This document shows, one piece after another, positions 8,497-16,907 of a stretch of 64,000 bases of DNA. The notes under the pieces are model-generated. The model saw only the letters and a program-made list of their open reading frames with translations. It was not told where the DNA came from and searched no databases. Every line of letters begins with the position of its first letter. Position 1 is the first letter of the stretch. This stretch comes from HR10 sp964615335. Its GTDB lineage: Bacteria > Acidobacteriota > Blastocatellia > HR10. The DNA lies in assembly GCA_964615335.1 (NCBI GenBank), contig CAZTMT010000001.1, forward strand, positions 124,001-188,000. Direction: 5' to 3'. A program made the position numbers and the translations under genes.

Positions 8497-9681
8497 TCAG
8501 AGCGCTTCGACGATCAGGGCGATGCCTTGTCCGCCGCCGATGCAGGCGCTCGCCAGGCCGTAGCGCTTGCGGCGCCGGCGCAACTCCAGCAGCAACGTGA
8601 GCACGAGCCGCGTGCCCGTCGCCCCCAGAGGATGGCCGAGCGCAATGGCTCCGCCGTTGACGTTGGTGCGCTCGCGATCCAGCGAGAGAGCTTTTTCTAC
8701 AGCCAGGTACTGCGCCGCGAACGCTTCGTTGATCTCAATAAGATCCATATCGTCGAGCGTCAGCCCCGCCTTCTTCAGGGCCTGTTGCGAGGCCGGGACC
8801 GGACCGATCCCCATCACTGCCGGATCCACGCCCGCGATTCCCCAGGAGACGATGCGCCCGAGCGGTGTGAGATTTCGCTCGCGAAGCGCTCGCTCATCTC
8901 CGAGCACGACGGCTGCCGCCCCATCCACGATCCCCGAGGCGTTGCCCGCCGTCACGCATCCGTCGGGGGAGAAGACCGGCTTCAACCGAGCCAGAGCTTC
9001 CAGCGTCGTATCCGGCCGCATGTGGTCATCGAAGTCGAAGAGTTCGCTTCCAGCCTTCGTCTTCACCTCGATCGGCACGATCTCCTCCTGGAATCGTCCC
9101 GCTTCGCGAGCGGCTGCGGCGCGGCGCTGGCTGAGCAGAGCGAACTCATCTTGCTCCTGGCGCGAGATGTTCATCTGTCGCGCCAGGTTCTCGGCCGTCT
9201 GGGCCATCATATATCCGCAGAAGCTGTCATAGAGCGAAGCCCACAGGTAATCTTCTAGCTGCGCGTGGCCCAGCCGCATCCCCCACCGCGCTCCCCGAAT
9301 GACGTAAGGGGCTTGAGACATGGACTCCATCCCTCCGGCCAGAACCAGATGCGCCTCTCCGAGCAGGATCAGATGCGCTCCGCTGATGATCGCCTGCATG
9401 CCGGAGCCGCAGAGCCGATTCACCGTCAGCGCCGGACGATCCGCCGGAATCCCCGCTTTCAACCCGACATGCCGGGCTCCGTAGATCGCATTGCTTGAGG
9501 ACTGGATGACGTTGCCGAAGATGACGTGCTCGATCTCTTCCGGCGCGACCTGAGAGCGCTCCAGAGCCGCCCGAGCTGCGATCGCCCCCAGCTCGATCTC
9601 GGTGAAATCCTTCAACCTCCCCCCGTATTCTCCCATCGGCGTTCGCGCTCCGCCCAGGATGAAGACATCTCGCGCGGGCAT
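8497..9681 (-). CDS. Acetyl-CoA acetyltransferase (thiolase)
   Basis: A 394-residue thiolase, condensing two acetyl-CoA or cleaving 3-oxoacyl-CoA. The acyl-carrying Cys91 is in NRLCGSGMQ. The catalytic His350 is in GGAIALGHPLGATGTR, and the second Cys380 is in SACIGGGQG. NEAFAAQ is also present. Length is typical of AtoB/PhaA/FadA types. AAGGAGG lies before the ATG at 9681 at good spacing. It heads the leftward cluster with the dehydrogenase and hydratase and is divergent from the first TonB receptor. Whether it works in degradation or in acetoacetyl-CoA synthesis is not decided by sequence. Confidence 0.93.
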   Translation of the reverse strand: MPARDVFILGGARTPMGEYGGRLKDFTEIELGAIAARAALERSQVAPEEIEHVIFGNVIQSSSNAIYGARHVGLKAGIPADRPALTVNRLCGSGMQAIISGAHLILLGEAHLVLAGGMESMSQAPYVIRGARWGMRLGHAQLEDYLWASLYDSFCGYMMAQTAENLARQMNISRQEQDEFALLSQRRAAAAREAGRFQEEIVPIEVKTKAGSELFDFDDHMRPDTTLEALARLKPVFSPDGCVTAGNASGIVDGAAAVVLGDERALRERNLTPLGRIVSWGIAGVDPAVMGIGPVPASQQALKKAGLTLDDMDLIEINEAFAAQYLAVEKALSLDRERTNVNGGAIALGHPLGATGTRLVLTLLLELRRRRKRYGLASACIGGGQGIALIVEAL

Positions 9682-9712
9682 ACTCGTCCTCCTTCGGGCT
9701 GTGTAAGGTGCA

Positions 9713-9741
9713 AAGCTAACAGACGCCCCGGACCCTGTCAA
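9713..9741 (-). promoter_or_regulatory. Putative promoter of the thiolase cluster
   Basis: On the minus strand TTGACA (9741-9736) is followed after 17 bases by TAGCTT (9718-9713). The -35 is perfect and the -10 is weak. The predicted start near 9706 lies about 25 bases before the thiolase ATG. Confidence 0.45.
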
Positions 9742-9793
9742 ATGAGGCCCGCTCCCTCCCCCGGAGCGCGCGAGGCCGTCTGGAAAAAAGGGG

Positions 9794-9822
9794 TTGACAG
9801 GGCGAGACCTTCGCTCTACAAT
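9794..9822 (+). promoter_or_regulatory. Strong sigma-70-type promoter of the first TonB receptor operon
   Basis: TTGACA (9794-9799), a 17-base spacer and TACAAT (9817-9822). This is one base from full consensus. Transcription should start near 9829, at the edge of the palindrome at 9830-9846. Confidence 0.75.
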
Positions 9823-9829
9823 TTCGATC

Positions 9830-9846
9830 TTGAAAATGGTTTTCAA
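9830..9846. promoter_or_regulatory. Fur-like operator overlapping the transcription start
   Basis: TTGAAAATGGTTTTCAA is a perfect 7-3-7 inverted repeat. It resembles common Fur boxes of the TGAAAATGATTTTCA kind and covers the predicted start site, where a bound repressor would block transcription. The downstream genes (TonB receptor, exported chelatase-like protein) fit iron control. That the binder is Fur is inference. Confidence 0.55.
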
Positions 9847-9867
9847 TTTCTAAAGGAGGAGGGACGC

Positions 9868-12267
9868 ATGCGGCGGAGATTCGAGGTTCTGGGACTCATC
9901 AGTATGATGCTCGTCGGAAGCGGGCTTCTGCGAGCGCAAGAGCGCTGGGGGACAGTCAGCGGACGCGTCCTCGATCCGCATGGGGCGGTCATCTCGGGGG
10001 CGACGGTCCAGATCTGGGAATCCACGCTGAGCGTCTGGCAGTCGGCGCAGACCGGTCCAAGTGGAGAGTTTCGTTTCGAACGCCTGTGGCCGGGGAGCTA
10101 TCATCTACTGGTTCAGGCCACCGGGTTCGCCTCTCACTCTCGCAAGGTCACTGTGACGGCGGGTGCATCTCAGGCGCTGGAGATTGTACTCGCTCCGCAG
10201 CCGATCGCTGAGGAAGTGGTCGTTCTGAGCAGCTCCATTGTGGACACGCCGGAAGTCCTCCGTCGCGTCCCCGGAGCTGTGGACGTCCTGGACGAGCGCA
10301 TCCTGCGGACCAGTGGCGTCTTCACGGTGAACGAGGCCTTGCGCAAGGTCACCGGCGTCTTCGCCCGCGAAGAGGAAGGGTTCGGATTGCGTCCGAACAT
10401 CGGCATTCGGGGGTTGAATCCGACGCGTTCGACCAAGGTCTTGCTCCTGGAGGATGGGATTCCCCTGACGTATGCCCCGTATGGGGACAACGCATCGTAT
10501 TATCACCCGCCGGTGGATCGGTTCGAGAGCATCGAGGTCATCAAAGGGTCGGGTCAGATCCTCTATGGCCCGATGACAATCGGAGGGGTGATCAACTACA
10601 TCACGCCGAAGCCTCCGGAGACTCCTCAGGGCTCGATCTCTCTGGTTGGGGGGAACCGGGATTATTTCAACGGGCACCTGACCTATGGAGGGACGTGGGG
10701 GGGGACGGGACTCTTCGTAGATTACCTCCGCAAGCAAGGGAGAGGATCGCGAGAGAACGAGCGCCCGGGGCTTAACGATGTCAACGCCAAACTCGTGACG
10801 GCGCTCGGGCCGAAACAGGCCCTGACGATCAAGGGGAACTACTATGGGGAGAACTCGCAGGTGACCTACTCCGGGTTGCGGCTGGACGAGTTTCTGGCCA
10901 ATCCCCGTCAGAATCCGTTTCTGAACGATCGCTTCCTGATAGATCGGTATGGGCTGTCGGCCACTCATGCCTATGTGGTGAACGACGGGATCACCATGAC
11001 GACCAGTCTCTACGGCTCCTTCTTCTTCCGCGACTGGTGGCGTCAATCGAGCAACTCGAATCAGCGTCCGAACCGGAAAGGGGATCCCGGATGCCGGGGG
11101 ATGGAGGATCTTCTGACGACGTGCGGCAACGAAGGGCGCCTGCGCAAATACTACACCTGGGGGATCGAGCCGCGCGTGCGGGTGTTCGGTCGTCCGTTTG
11201 GCGTGAGGGGGGAGATGGAGTTTGGATTCCGCGCGCATTTCGAGCGGCAGGATCGCAAGCAGATGAACGGTCAGGCGCCGACGGCGCGGACGGGCGTTCT
11301 CGTCGAGGACAATGAGCGGAAGAATCAGGCCTATTCGGGATTCCTGCAGCATCGGTTTCTCCTGGGACGCTGGACGATCACGCCCGGAGTGCGCTTGGAG
11401 CATGTCCGGTATGAACGGACGAATCGGCTGGCCCGTCAGGGGGCAGGGGTGACCGGGCGCACGCATCTGACGGAGGTCATTCCGGGGCTGGGCGTCACGT
11501 TCGCCCTGGCGCCTCATACGACGCTCTTTGCTGGCGCGCATCGCGGGTTCGCTCCGCCGCGCACCGAAGACATCATCACCAATGCGGGGGGAACCGTAGA
11601 TCTGGATCCCGAGATGAGCTGGAATTACGAAGTGGGCGTGCGCAGCCTTCCGACTCAGGGAGTTCAGGTGGAAGCGACCTTCTTCCGCATGGATTTCGAG
11701 AACCAGATTGTTCCGGCGAGCGTGGCCGGAGGCGTTGGAGCCACACTCACCAGCGCGGGAGAGACGCTCCATCAAGGTGTGGAGATGACGGGGCGGCTCG
11801 ATTTCGGTCCCCTCTTGAGGACGCCGCATAACGTCTACACGCGCATCGCGTACACCTATATCCCCACGGCGAAATTCACGGGCGTGCGTCGGAGCAGCAT
11901 CCCCGGATTTGAGAACGTGAGCGTCAGCGGGAATCGGCTTCCGTATGCTCCCCGACATCTGCTCAATGTCATTCTGGGCTATGCGCATCCGAAGGGCGTG
12001 GATGTCCTCCTGGAAGCGGTGCACGTGAGCGATCAATTCGGCGATGACCTGAATACGGTCGAATCCACCCCGGACGGACAGCGCGGTCTTCTGCCCGGAT
12101 ACACGATTTGGAACATGACGGTGAACTATCGCATCGAGTCCTGGCGGACGGTGTTCTTTGTGACCGTGAAGAACCTCTTCGATCGGCTGTTCATCGCCGA
12201 TCGCACGCGGGGGATTCGGCCCGGACCTCCGCGGCTCGTGCAAGGAGGGCTACAGTGGCGTTTTTAG
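9868..12267 (+). CDS. TonB-dependent outer-membrane receptor (FecA-like) with N-terminal carboxypeptidase-regulatory domain
   Basis: A 799-residue outer-membrane transporter. After a signal peptide ending near LLRAQE comes a carboxypeptidase-regulatory-like domain (about 25-110, VSGRVLDPHGAVISGATVQI). A TonB-box-like EEVVVLSS follows, then the plug (NIGIRGLNPTRSTKVLLLEDG, FESIEVIKGSGQILYGP, GGVINYIT). The barrel ends in a C-terminal aromatic residue (LQWRF). Plug and barrel patterns are closest to ferric-citrate/siderophore receptors. The ATG at 9868 has AAAGGAGGA 7 bases upstream. A near-consensus promoter and Fur-like palindrome precede it, and the chelatase-like gene follows after 42 bases. 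The ligand is not known; iron or heme-type compounds are the best guess. Confidence 0.9.
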   Translation: MRRRFEVLGLISMMLVGSGLLRAQERWGTVSGRVLDPHGAVISGATVQIWESTLSVWQSAQTGPSGEFRFERLWPGSYHLLVQATGFASHSRKVTVTAGASQALEIVLAPQPIAEEVVVLSSSIVDTPEVLRRVPGAVDVLDERILRTSGVFTVNEALRKVTGVFAREEEGFGLRPNIGIRGLNPTRSTKVLLLEDGIPLTYAPYGDNASYYHPPVDRFESIEVIKGSGQILYGPMTIGGVINYITPKPPETPQGSISLVGGNRDYFNGHLTYGGTWGGTGLFVDYLRKQGRGSRENERPGLNDVNAKLVTALGPKQALTIKGNYYGENSQVTYSGLRLDEFLANPRQNPFLNDRFLIDRYGLSATHAYVVNDGITMTTSLYGSFFFRDWWRQSSNSNQRPNRKGDPGCRGMEDLLTTCGNEGRLRKYYTWGIEPRVRVFGRPFGVRGEMEFGFRAHFERQDRKQMNGQAPTARTGVLVEDNERKNQAYSGFLQHRFLLGRWTITPGVRLEHVRYERTNRLARQGAGVTGRTHLTEVIPGLGVTFALAPHTTLFAGAHRGFAPPRTEDIITNAGGTVDLDPEMSWNYEVGVRSLPTQGVQVEATFFRMDFENQIVPASVAGGVGATLTSAGETLHQGVEMTGRLDFGPLLRTPHNVYTRIAYTYIPTAKFTGVRRSSIPGFENVSVSGNRLPYAPRHLLNVILGYAHPKGVDVLLEAVHVSDQFGDDLNTVESTPDGQRGLLPGYTIWNMTVNYRIESWRTVFFVTVKNLFDRLFIADRTRGIRPGPPRLVQGGLQWRF

Positions 12268-12309
12268 AACCCGCAAGCGGCGAAAACTCTCCGACCTGTG
12301 GAGGACAGG

Positions 12310-13011
12310 ATGAAACACCAGGGACATGTGAGAACGATGATCTTTCTGATGGCCTTTCTGAGCGTGATCGCTCCAGCTTTTGAACGCAAGTGGCGCGGTC
12401 CAGAGCCTGTGCGGGCTCAGACGGGAGAATCGTCTGGGTCCTGGCGAGCGCGTTCCCAGCAGGCGCAAGCGGCTCAGAATAATCAGAATGAGCCGAAAGT
12501 CGCCGTCGTTCTGGTCGGTCACGGGATCCCGGCGCGGGACTTCCCGCGAGAGCGACTGCGAGAGTTCCGGCGCCTGATGGGGCAAGTCATGGAGGCCGGC
12601 GGCGAGGAGCGGGCGCCCGCCGGTCTCGTCGCGCGACTGCATGCTCTGGAGCGGGAGATGCGTCAGTGGAAGCGCACGCCGGAGAATGACCCGTACAATG
12701 CGGCTGTCGAGGAGCTCGCCGAGCAGATCCGGCAACGAGGCGGCTACGATCTGGTCGCGGTCGCTCATAATGAAGCTTGTGGTCTGGATGTGGACGAAGC
12801 GATCGAGGCCGTCATCCGACGGGGCGCGCAGCGCGTCCTCGTGGTGCCCACTATGCTCATCAAGGGAGGCACGCACAGCGAGCGCGATATCCCGGAGAAG
12901 ATCGAGAGAGCCCGACGGGCGCATCCCGAGGTGAGCATCACCTACGTCTGGCCGATCGAGACTGAGCGGATCGTGGAGCTTTTGGTCGGGCAGCTCGCTC
13001 GCTTTCGGTAG
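12310..13011 (+). CDS. Exported CbiX/SirB-like class II chelatase-family protein
   Basis: A 233-residue protein. Residues 1-40 include a hydrophobic segment and APAFERKWRG-type linker, suggesting export. From about residue 62 it matches the small CbiX/SirB chelatase fold. VVLVGHG carries His71, one metal-site His, and IKGGTHSERDIP carries His189, the second. Cytoplasmic relatives insert Co2+ or Fe2+ into sirohydrochlorin. Periplasmic members of the wider chelatase class are known in sulfate reducers. Here an exported copy directly follows an iron-type TonB receptor, so metal or tetrapyrrole handling in the periplasm is plausible. No cobalamin synthesis gene is nearby. The ATG at 12310 follows GGAGG. 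Confidence 0.75.
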   Translation: MKHQGHVRTMIFLMAFLSVIAPAFERKWRGPEPVRAQTGESSGSWRARSQQAQAAQNNQNEPKVAVVLVGHGIPARDFPRERLREFRRLMGQVMEAGGEERAPAGLVARLHALEREMRQWKRTPENDPYNAAVEELAEQIRQRGGYDLVAVAHNEACGLDVDEAIEAVIRRGAQRVLVVPTMLIKGGTHSERDIPEKIERARRAHPEVSITYVWPIETERIVELLVGQLARFR

Positions 13012-13028
13012 GGAGAGGATTGCTGGCA

Positions 13029-13069
13029 GATCCGCCGGCGCTCGGCCGCCACACCCAGGCCGGCGGATC
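13029..13069 (+). terminator. GC-rich hairpin after the chelatase-like gene
   Basis: GATCCGCCGGC (13029-13039) and GCCGGCGGATC (13059-13069) form a perfect 11-bp stem with a 19-base loop, 18 bases after the stop codon. There is no T-run, so it would be at best a factor-dependent terminator or an RNA-processing structure. Alternatively it belongs to the structured leader that follows. Confidence 0.4.
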
Positions 13070-13085
13070 CGCCCGACTCACCTGC

Positions 13086-13222
13086 GGGAGGATCGAACGC
13101 TCACCGCCGCGAGTCGTTTTCATCATACTCGCTGAGTAGCGGCGCGAGCAAGGCGCCCGATCCTCCCCGCGGCGAGAAGCCCTGCGAGAGCCATGGGGGA
13201 GGTACTCTCCTGAGGAGGATCG
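13086..13222 (+). promoter_or_regulatory. Candidate cis-regulatory RNA leader with mutually exclusive pairing
   Basis: Arm 1 GGGAGGATCG (13086-13095) pairs perfectly with arm 2 CGATCCTCCC (13158-13167), enclosing nested stems (CGCCGC 13105-13110 with GCGGCG 13139-13144, or GCGAGT 13109-13114 with ACTCGC 13127-13132). Arm 2 is also perfectly complementary over 9 bases to GGAGGATCG (13214-13222), which contains the Shine-Dalgarno of the small gene starting at 13225. Arm 2 can therefore close the upstream domain or mask the ribosome site, the usual logic of a translational riboswitch or attenuator. I do not recognise any known riboswitch core such as cobalamin, TPP or FMN. Ligand unknown. Confidence 0.5.
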
Positions 13223-13224
13223 CG

Positions 13225-13431
13225 ATGAGAGATGAGGTCCTTTCGTTTCGCGTGTTCCGGTGCGAGCGTGGATGCTTCCATCTGACGTGGGGGCATCTCA
13301 CGCTGCACTTCTCTCGTTCTGAGTTCCTCGCTTTGGCCAGAGCCATCCTCGCAGCCCTTGAACGTGAGGGGTGCGAAAGCGCACTCCTCGGAAGTGGAGT
13401 GTGCGATCGGACATGTACGTCCATACATTGA
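13225..13431 (+). CDS. Small uncharacterised protein (68 aa) in the uptake locus
   Basis: A short protein with two Cys early (CERGC), two more near the end (CDRTC), and a central pattern FHLTWGHLTLHFSRSEFLAL followed by an amphipathic helix. No signal peptide is visible. The ATG has AGGAGG exactly 6 bases upstream, a strong ribosome site that the leader can mask. It ends 43 bases before the second TonB receptor, so cotranscription is likely. I do not recognise a named family. The beta-strand/helix pattern with paired cysteines recalls small regulatory or metal-binding proteins seen beside transport genes, but that is only a resemblance. Confidence 0.6.
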   Translation: MRDEVLSFRVFRCERGCFHLTWGHLTLHFSRSEFLALARAILAALEREGCESALLGSGVCDRTCTSIH

Positions 13432-13474
13432 GAGGGGATTTGCCCTCTCTATACCCCTGTGGGAGGGAAAAGCC

Positions 13475-15727
13475 ATGAAGACTCTTGTGCACATTTCTCT
13501 CTTTCTTGTCGGTTTGGCTGGGAGCGCTTCGGCTCAGACAGGTCAGGGAATCCTTCGCGGGACGGTGACCGACTCTCGGGGAGCCCTCATTGTGGGAGCT
13601 ACCGTCATCGTGCGAGATCAGGCGTCGGGATTGGAGCTGAGCGCTCGGACCGATAGCGCAGGGCAGTTCGCTCTTTCCGTCAGGCCGGGACGCTACAGGG
13701 TGATCGTCGCTCACGCGGGGTTCGCTCCCGGAACTCGGGAGGTTTCTCTCGCGGCTGAAGAGACCGCGCGAATGGATTTCGCACTTGTTCCGGCGCCATT
13801 GTCCGAGCAGGTCGTGGTCGTCTCCGGCTCGCGCGAGGAGGAGCTGCGCGAGAGTTCGACGGCGAATGTCCTCGCCCTCTCGCGCGGGACCATTCGGGAC
13901 ACGGGGTATGAGACCGTGGCCGATGTGCTCAGCGAGCAGCCGGGGATTCGGGTTCGATCCGTCCTCTCTCGCTCTCCGACTGTCGCAGGCGAGCAGATTC
14001 AGGGGATTGATTCGCGGCAAGTGCTCGTACTGCTGGATGGGTTTCCTCTGGTTGGCGCTCGGGGCATCAAAAGCGGCATCCTCGATCTGCAGCGGCAATC
14101 CGTCGGTCCGCTCGATCGCATCGAGGTCGTCAAAGGGGCCTCTTCAGCGCTCTATGGGTCGGAAGCGATCGGAGGAGTCATCAATTTGATCCCGCGCGAG
14201 CCTCAGAATCCGATCCAGAGCGACCTCACGCTCTCGGGGGGAAGTCTCGGCATTCTGGATCTCCGAGGGGACGTGGGCTTGCGGTTCCGCAAGATGTCCG
14301 CCTACTTGGATCTCGAACGGCATCAAGCCCACGATTATGACCTGACGCCGACGACGTTCGACACGACAGGACCGAAGTTCCGTCGTCACGACCTCTTCCT
14401 CAGACTCCTGTACGAACCAGCGCCCGGGGTTCAGATGAAGGCTCTGGCGAAGGCCTATCGAAATACCGAGCGGGGGCGATCCGTCGGAGAGCAAGGGCCT
14501 CAGGCGGCCCGGACGCGCGAGAGCGCCCAAAACTATGGGCTCGCGCTAGAGCTTCAGCCCGCGTCTTTGACTCGCGTCACTCTCCGGGGATATTTCGCGC
14601 GGTATGACGAAAGCTCGGAGATTGATGTTCTGTCTCTGCCGCGTTCGATTGATGCCGTGGGCAATCTCAACGAGCGCTACCTCCGCGGAGAGGCCATGAT
14701 CGAGCAGGTGATCGGTCGGCGACAGTTCGTGCAGGGAGGTGTTGAGTGGGCGCACGATCAGTATCGGGGGTTCAATCGCGTGCTCGGGGATAATGCCGGA
14801 CAGCATGTGTCGCTTGTGGATGTCTGGTTTCAGGATCGCCTCGCGCTTCACCGCCGACTCACGGTCGCCCTGGGCGGACGTTGGCATCATCATTCACTCT
14901 ATGGAGCGCACGGTGTGCCGCGCGGGGGCGTGCTCGTGCGCGTGAGCGATGCCGTGCGGCTGCGCGCTTCGTTCGGTCATGGATTCCGCGCGCCGGATCT
15001 GGGCCAGCTTTACTTCCGGTTTCTCAACCCGACCAATCTCTATCAGGTCATTGGGAATCCGAAACTCCGCCCCGAAACCTCGCGCACGCTTCAGATCGGG
15101 AGCGACCTTCGCATCCCTCGGGGACAGGTGCGCGTGACATTCTTCCGCAACGATGTGCATCATCTCATCGAGGCGCAGTTGATTGGGAGGCCAACGACGC
15201 CCGAGCAGCTACGCGCGCTCATGGCCCGATGGGGTCTGGATCCCTCGTTCAGCCCGGCTCTCGGGCGGCGGCTCTTTTTCTATCAGAACGTGAAGGACAT
15301 CTTCACATCGGGCGTGGAGGCGGAGACAGAGCTCCGTCTCGTGCGGGGGGTCCTGCTCAGTGGGGCCTATACCTACCTGGATGCGCGGGACAAGCAAACC
15401 GGTCGGTATCTGCCCTTCCGGCATCGGCATCAAGGCCTGGTGAAGCTCGCGTGGGCCGATGAGAAACTCGGACTGCGCACGAATCTGCGAGGCACTTTTT
15501 ACAGCCGCTGGCTCATCTCGTCCGCGGAAGTCGCGCACGGATACCAGTTGTGGGATTGGTACATCGCGAAGCGCCTGCCCCGAGGGGCCGAGTTTTTCCT
15601 GGCCATTGACAACATCGGGGACAGCCGGGATCCCAAGCTGAATCGGATGCCGCCCGTTTTCGACCGCGCTGATCCCGGACGCACGATCCGCGTCGGCTGG
15701 CGGTGGAATTTCCCGCGGGAGCGATGA
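13475..15727 (+). CDS. TonB-dependent outer-membrane receptor (BtuB/CirA/heme-receptor-like)
   Basis: A 750-residue receptor. The signal peptide ends near SASAQ. A carboxypeptidase-regulatory-like domain (about 25-108, LRGTVTDSRGALIVGATVIV) precedes a TonB-box-like SEQVVVVSGSR. The plug carries DSRQVLVLLDGFPL, DRIEVVKGASSALYGSEAIGG and VINLIPRE. The barrel includes the conserved FGHGFRAPDLGQLYF region. These plug patterns are typical of the vitamin B12/colicin/heme receptor branch, distinct from the FecA-like receptor upstream. GGAGGG lies 7 bases before the ATG at 13475. Expression would depend on the leader and small gene just upstream. Ligand not determinable. Confidence 0.9.
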   Translation: MKTLVHISLFLVGLAGSASAQTGQGILRGTVTDSRGALIVGATVIVRDQASGLELSARTDSAGQFALSVRPGRYRVIVAHAGFAPGTREVSLAAEETARMDFALVPAPLSEQVVVVSGSREEELRESSTANVLALSRGTIRDTGYETVADVLSEQPGIRVRSVLSRSPTVAGEQIQGIDSRQVLVLLDGFPLVGARGIKSGILDLQRQSVGPLDRIEVVKGASSALYGSEAIGGVINLIPREPQNPIQSDLTLSGGSLGILDLRGDVGLRFRKMSAYLDLERHQAHDYDLTPTTFDTTGPKFRRHDLFLRLLYEPAPGVQMKALAKAYRNTERGRSVGEQGPQAARTRESAQNYGLALELQPASLTRVTLRGYFARYDESSEIDVLSLPRSIDAVGNLNERYLRGEAMIEQVIGRRQFVQGGVEWAHDQYRGFNRVLGDNAGQHVSLVDVWFQDRLALHRRLTVALGGRWHHHSLYGAHGVPRGGVLVRVSDAVRLRASFGHGFRAPDLGQLYFRFLNPTNLYQVIGNPKLRPETSRTLQIGSDLRIPRGQVRVTFFRNDVHHLIEAQLIGRPTTPEQLRALMARWGLDPSFSPALGRRLFFYQNVKDIFTSGVEAETELRLVRGVLLSGAYTYLDARDKQTGRYLPFRHRHQGLVKLAWADEKLGLRTNLRGTFYSRWLISSAEVAHGYQLWDWYIAKRLPRGAEFFLAIDNIGDSRDPKLNRMPPVFDRADPGRTIRVGWRWNFPRER

Positions 15728-15893
15728 GGGGGGGGATTGGCCTTCATCCCGGCGGGGAAAAACGAGGCGTCGGGAGATCTCATGCTCCTCGGCATTCTCC
15801 GGCTCTGGATTCTCGGCAGAAGGTCACCCAAGCGCCGATATCTGGCGCCGGCAATTTTCGGGGCGGGAGAGGATCGGTGCTGCGCCCGGTTCG

Positions 15894-16895
15894 CTACGCG
15901 GTGCGGAAGGCGGGGATGATCTCCCGGCCGTAGATCTCGACGATCTTCTCCTCCTCTCCGCACATGAGATAGATGTTGAACTGAGTGACGCCCAGAGCCT
16001 GCAGCTCGCGCAAGCGTCGGATGTGCTCGGACACCGGGCCCAGGATGCAATAGCGATCGACGATCTCGTCGGGGACGAACGCGGCCTGAGGGCTTCCGAC
16101 TTCGGCGTGATGGCGGTAATCGTAGCCTTTGCGCGCGCGCACGTACGCGGTCAGCGCTTCGGGCAGCTCGCTCGGATCATAGCGGGAGAGCAGATCCACG
16201 ACGTGATTGGAGACCAGGGCGGGAAACCATCGCACGCGTTCTCGCGCGCTGGCCAGATCCTCGGAGATCCACACGGGGGCAGCGGCCATGACGCGCAGAT
16301 GCGCGGGGTCTCGCCCGGCGGCTTCCGCTCCCTCGCGGACGAAGTTCAAGCACCATCGGATCAGTTCCGGATCGGCGAATTGAAGGATCACGCCATCGCC
16401 GATCCGCCCGGCGCAGCGCAGCGCCTTCGGTCCATATCCGGCGATCCACACCGGGGGGACGCCCGTATCGGCCCACGTCATCTGGATCCGATGCCCTTCG
16501 TAGAGGACTTCCTGACCGGCCGTCAGAGCGCGGATCATCTGCACGGCTTCTTCGAGGCGCTCGATGGTCGTCGGCTTTTTGCCCATGACGCGTCGCGAAC
16601 TGTCGCCGCGTCCGATGCCCATGTCCATGCGACCTCCGGAGATGCGGTTGAGCGTCGCCAGAAGGCTGGCCGTCACGGTGACATCGCGCACGGCGGGATT
16701 GGTCACGCAGGGACCCAGGCGCATCCGCTGCGTGTGAGCCGCCATCAGCGTGAGCAGCGGATACGGCTCCTGCCAGAGAATGTGTGAGTCGAAGACCCAG
16801 CCATAGGTGAACCCCGCCTCCTCGGCCTGACGCGTCAGGCGCACGATGCGATCCGGAGGCATATCCGGTTTGAACGTGATGGCGAATTCCAGCAT
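15894..16895 (-). CDS. LLM-class F420-dependent oxidoreductase of the pyrimidine-degradation type (TIGR03842-like)
   Basis: A 333-residue luciferase-like TIM-barrel oxidoreductase. The start MLEFAITFKPDMPPDRIV and the segments AEEAGFTYGWVFDSHILWQEPYP, GRMDMGIGRGDSSRR, VWIAGYGPKALRCAGRIGDG and QFNIYLMCGEEE are characteristic of a subfamily often found with dihydropyrimidinase and ureidopropionase. The cofactor is predicted as F420 or flavin from family only, and the reaction is not established. AAGGAGG lies 7 bases before the ATG. It is the last gene of the hydantoinase operon, 12 bases after the amidohydrolase. The preT/preA dihydropyrimidine dehydrogenase is absent here, so this enzyme might feed or support the same route. 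Confidence 0.85.
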   Translation of the reverse strand: MLEFAITFKPDMPPDRIVRLTRQAEEAGFTYGWVFDSHILWQEPYPLLTLMAAHTQRMRLGPCVTNPAVRDVTVTASLLATLNRISGGRMDMGIGRGDSSRRVMGKKPTTIERLEEAVQMIRALTAGQEVLYEGHRIQMTWADTGVPPVWIAGYGPKALRCAGRIGDGVILQFADPELIRWCLNFVREGAEAAGRDPAHLRVMAAAPVWISEDLASARERVRWFPALVSNHVVDLLSRYDPSELPEALTAYVRARKGYDYRHHAEVGSPQAAFVPDEIVDRYCILGPVSEHIRRLRELQALGVTQFNIYLMCGEEEKIVEIYGREIIPAFRTA

Positions 16896-16907
16896 CGTCG
16901 TCCTCCT

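Noticed and set aside
10105..12243. 712-codon minus-strand frame opposite the first TonB receptor
   Set aside because: Its composition is typical of an antisense frame and it has no motifs. The plus strand has signal peptide, plug and barrel signatures.
13020..13224. Cobalamin, TPP or FMN riboswitch before the second TonB receptor
   Set aside because: I looked for their conserved core boxes and did not find them, so the leader is reported only as an unclassified candidate.
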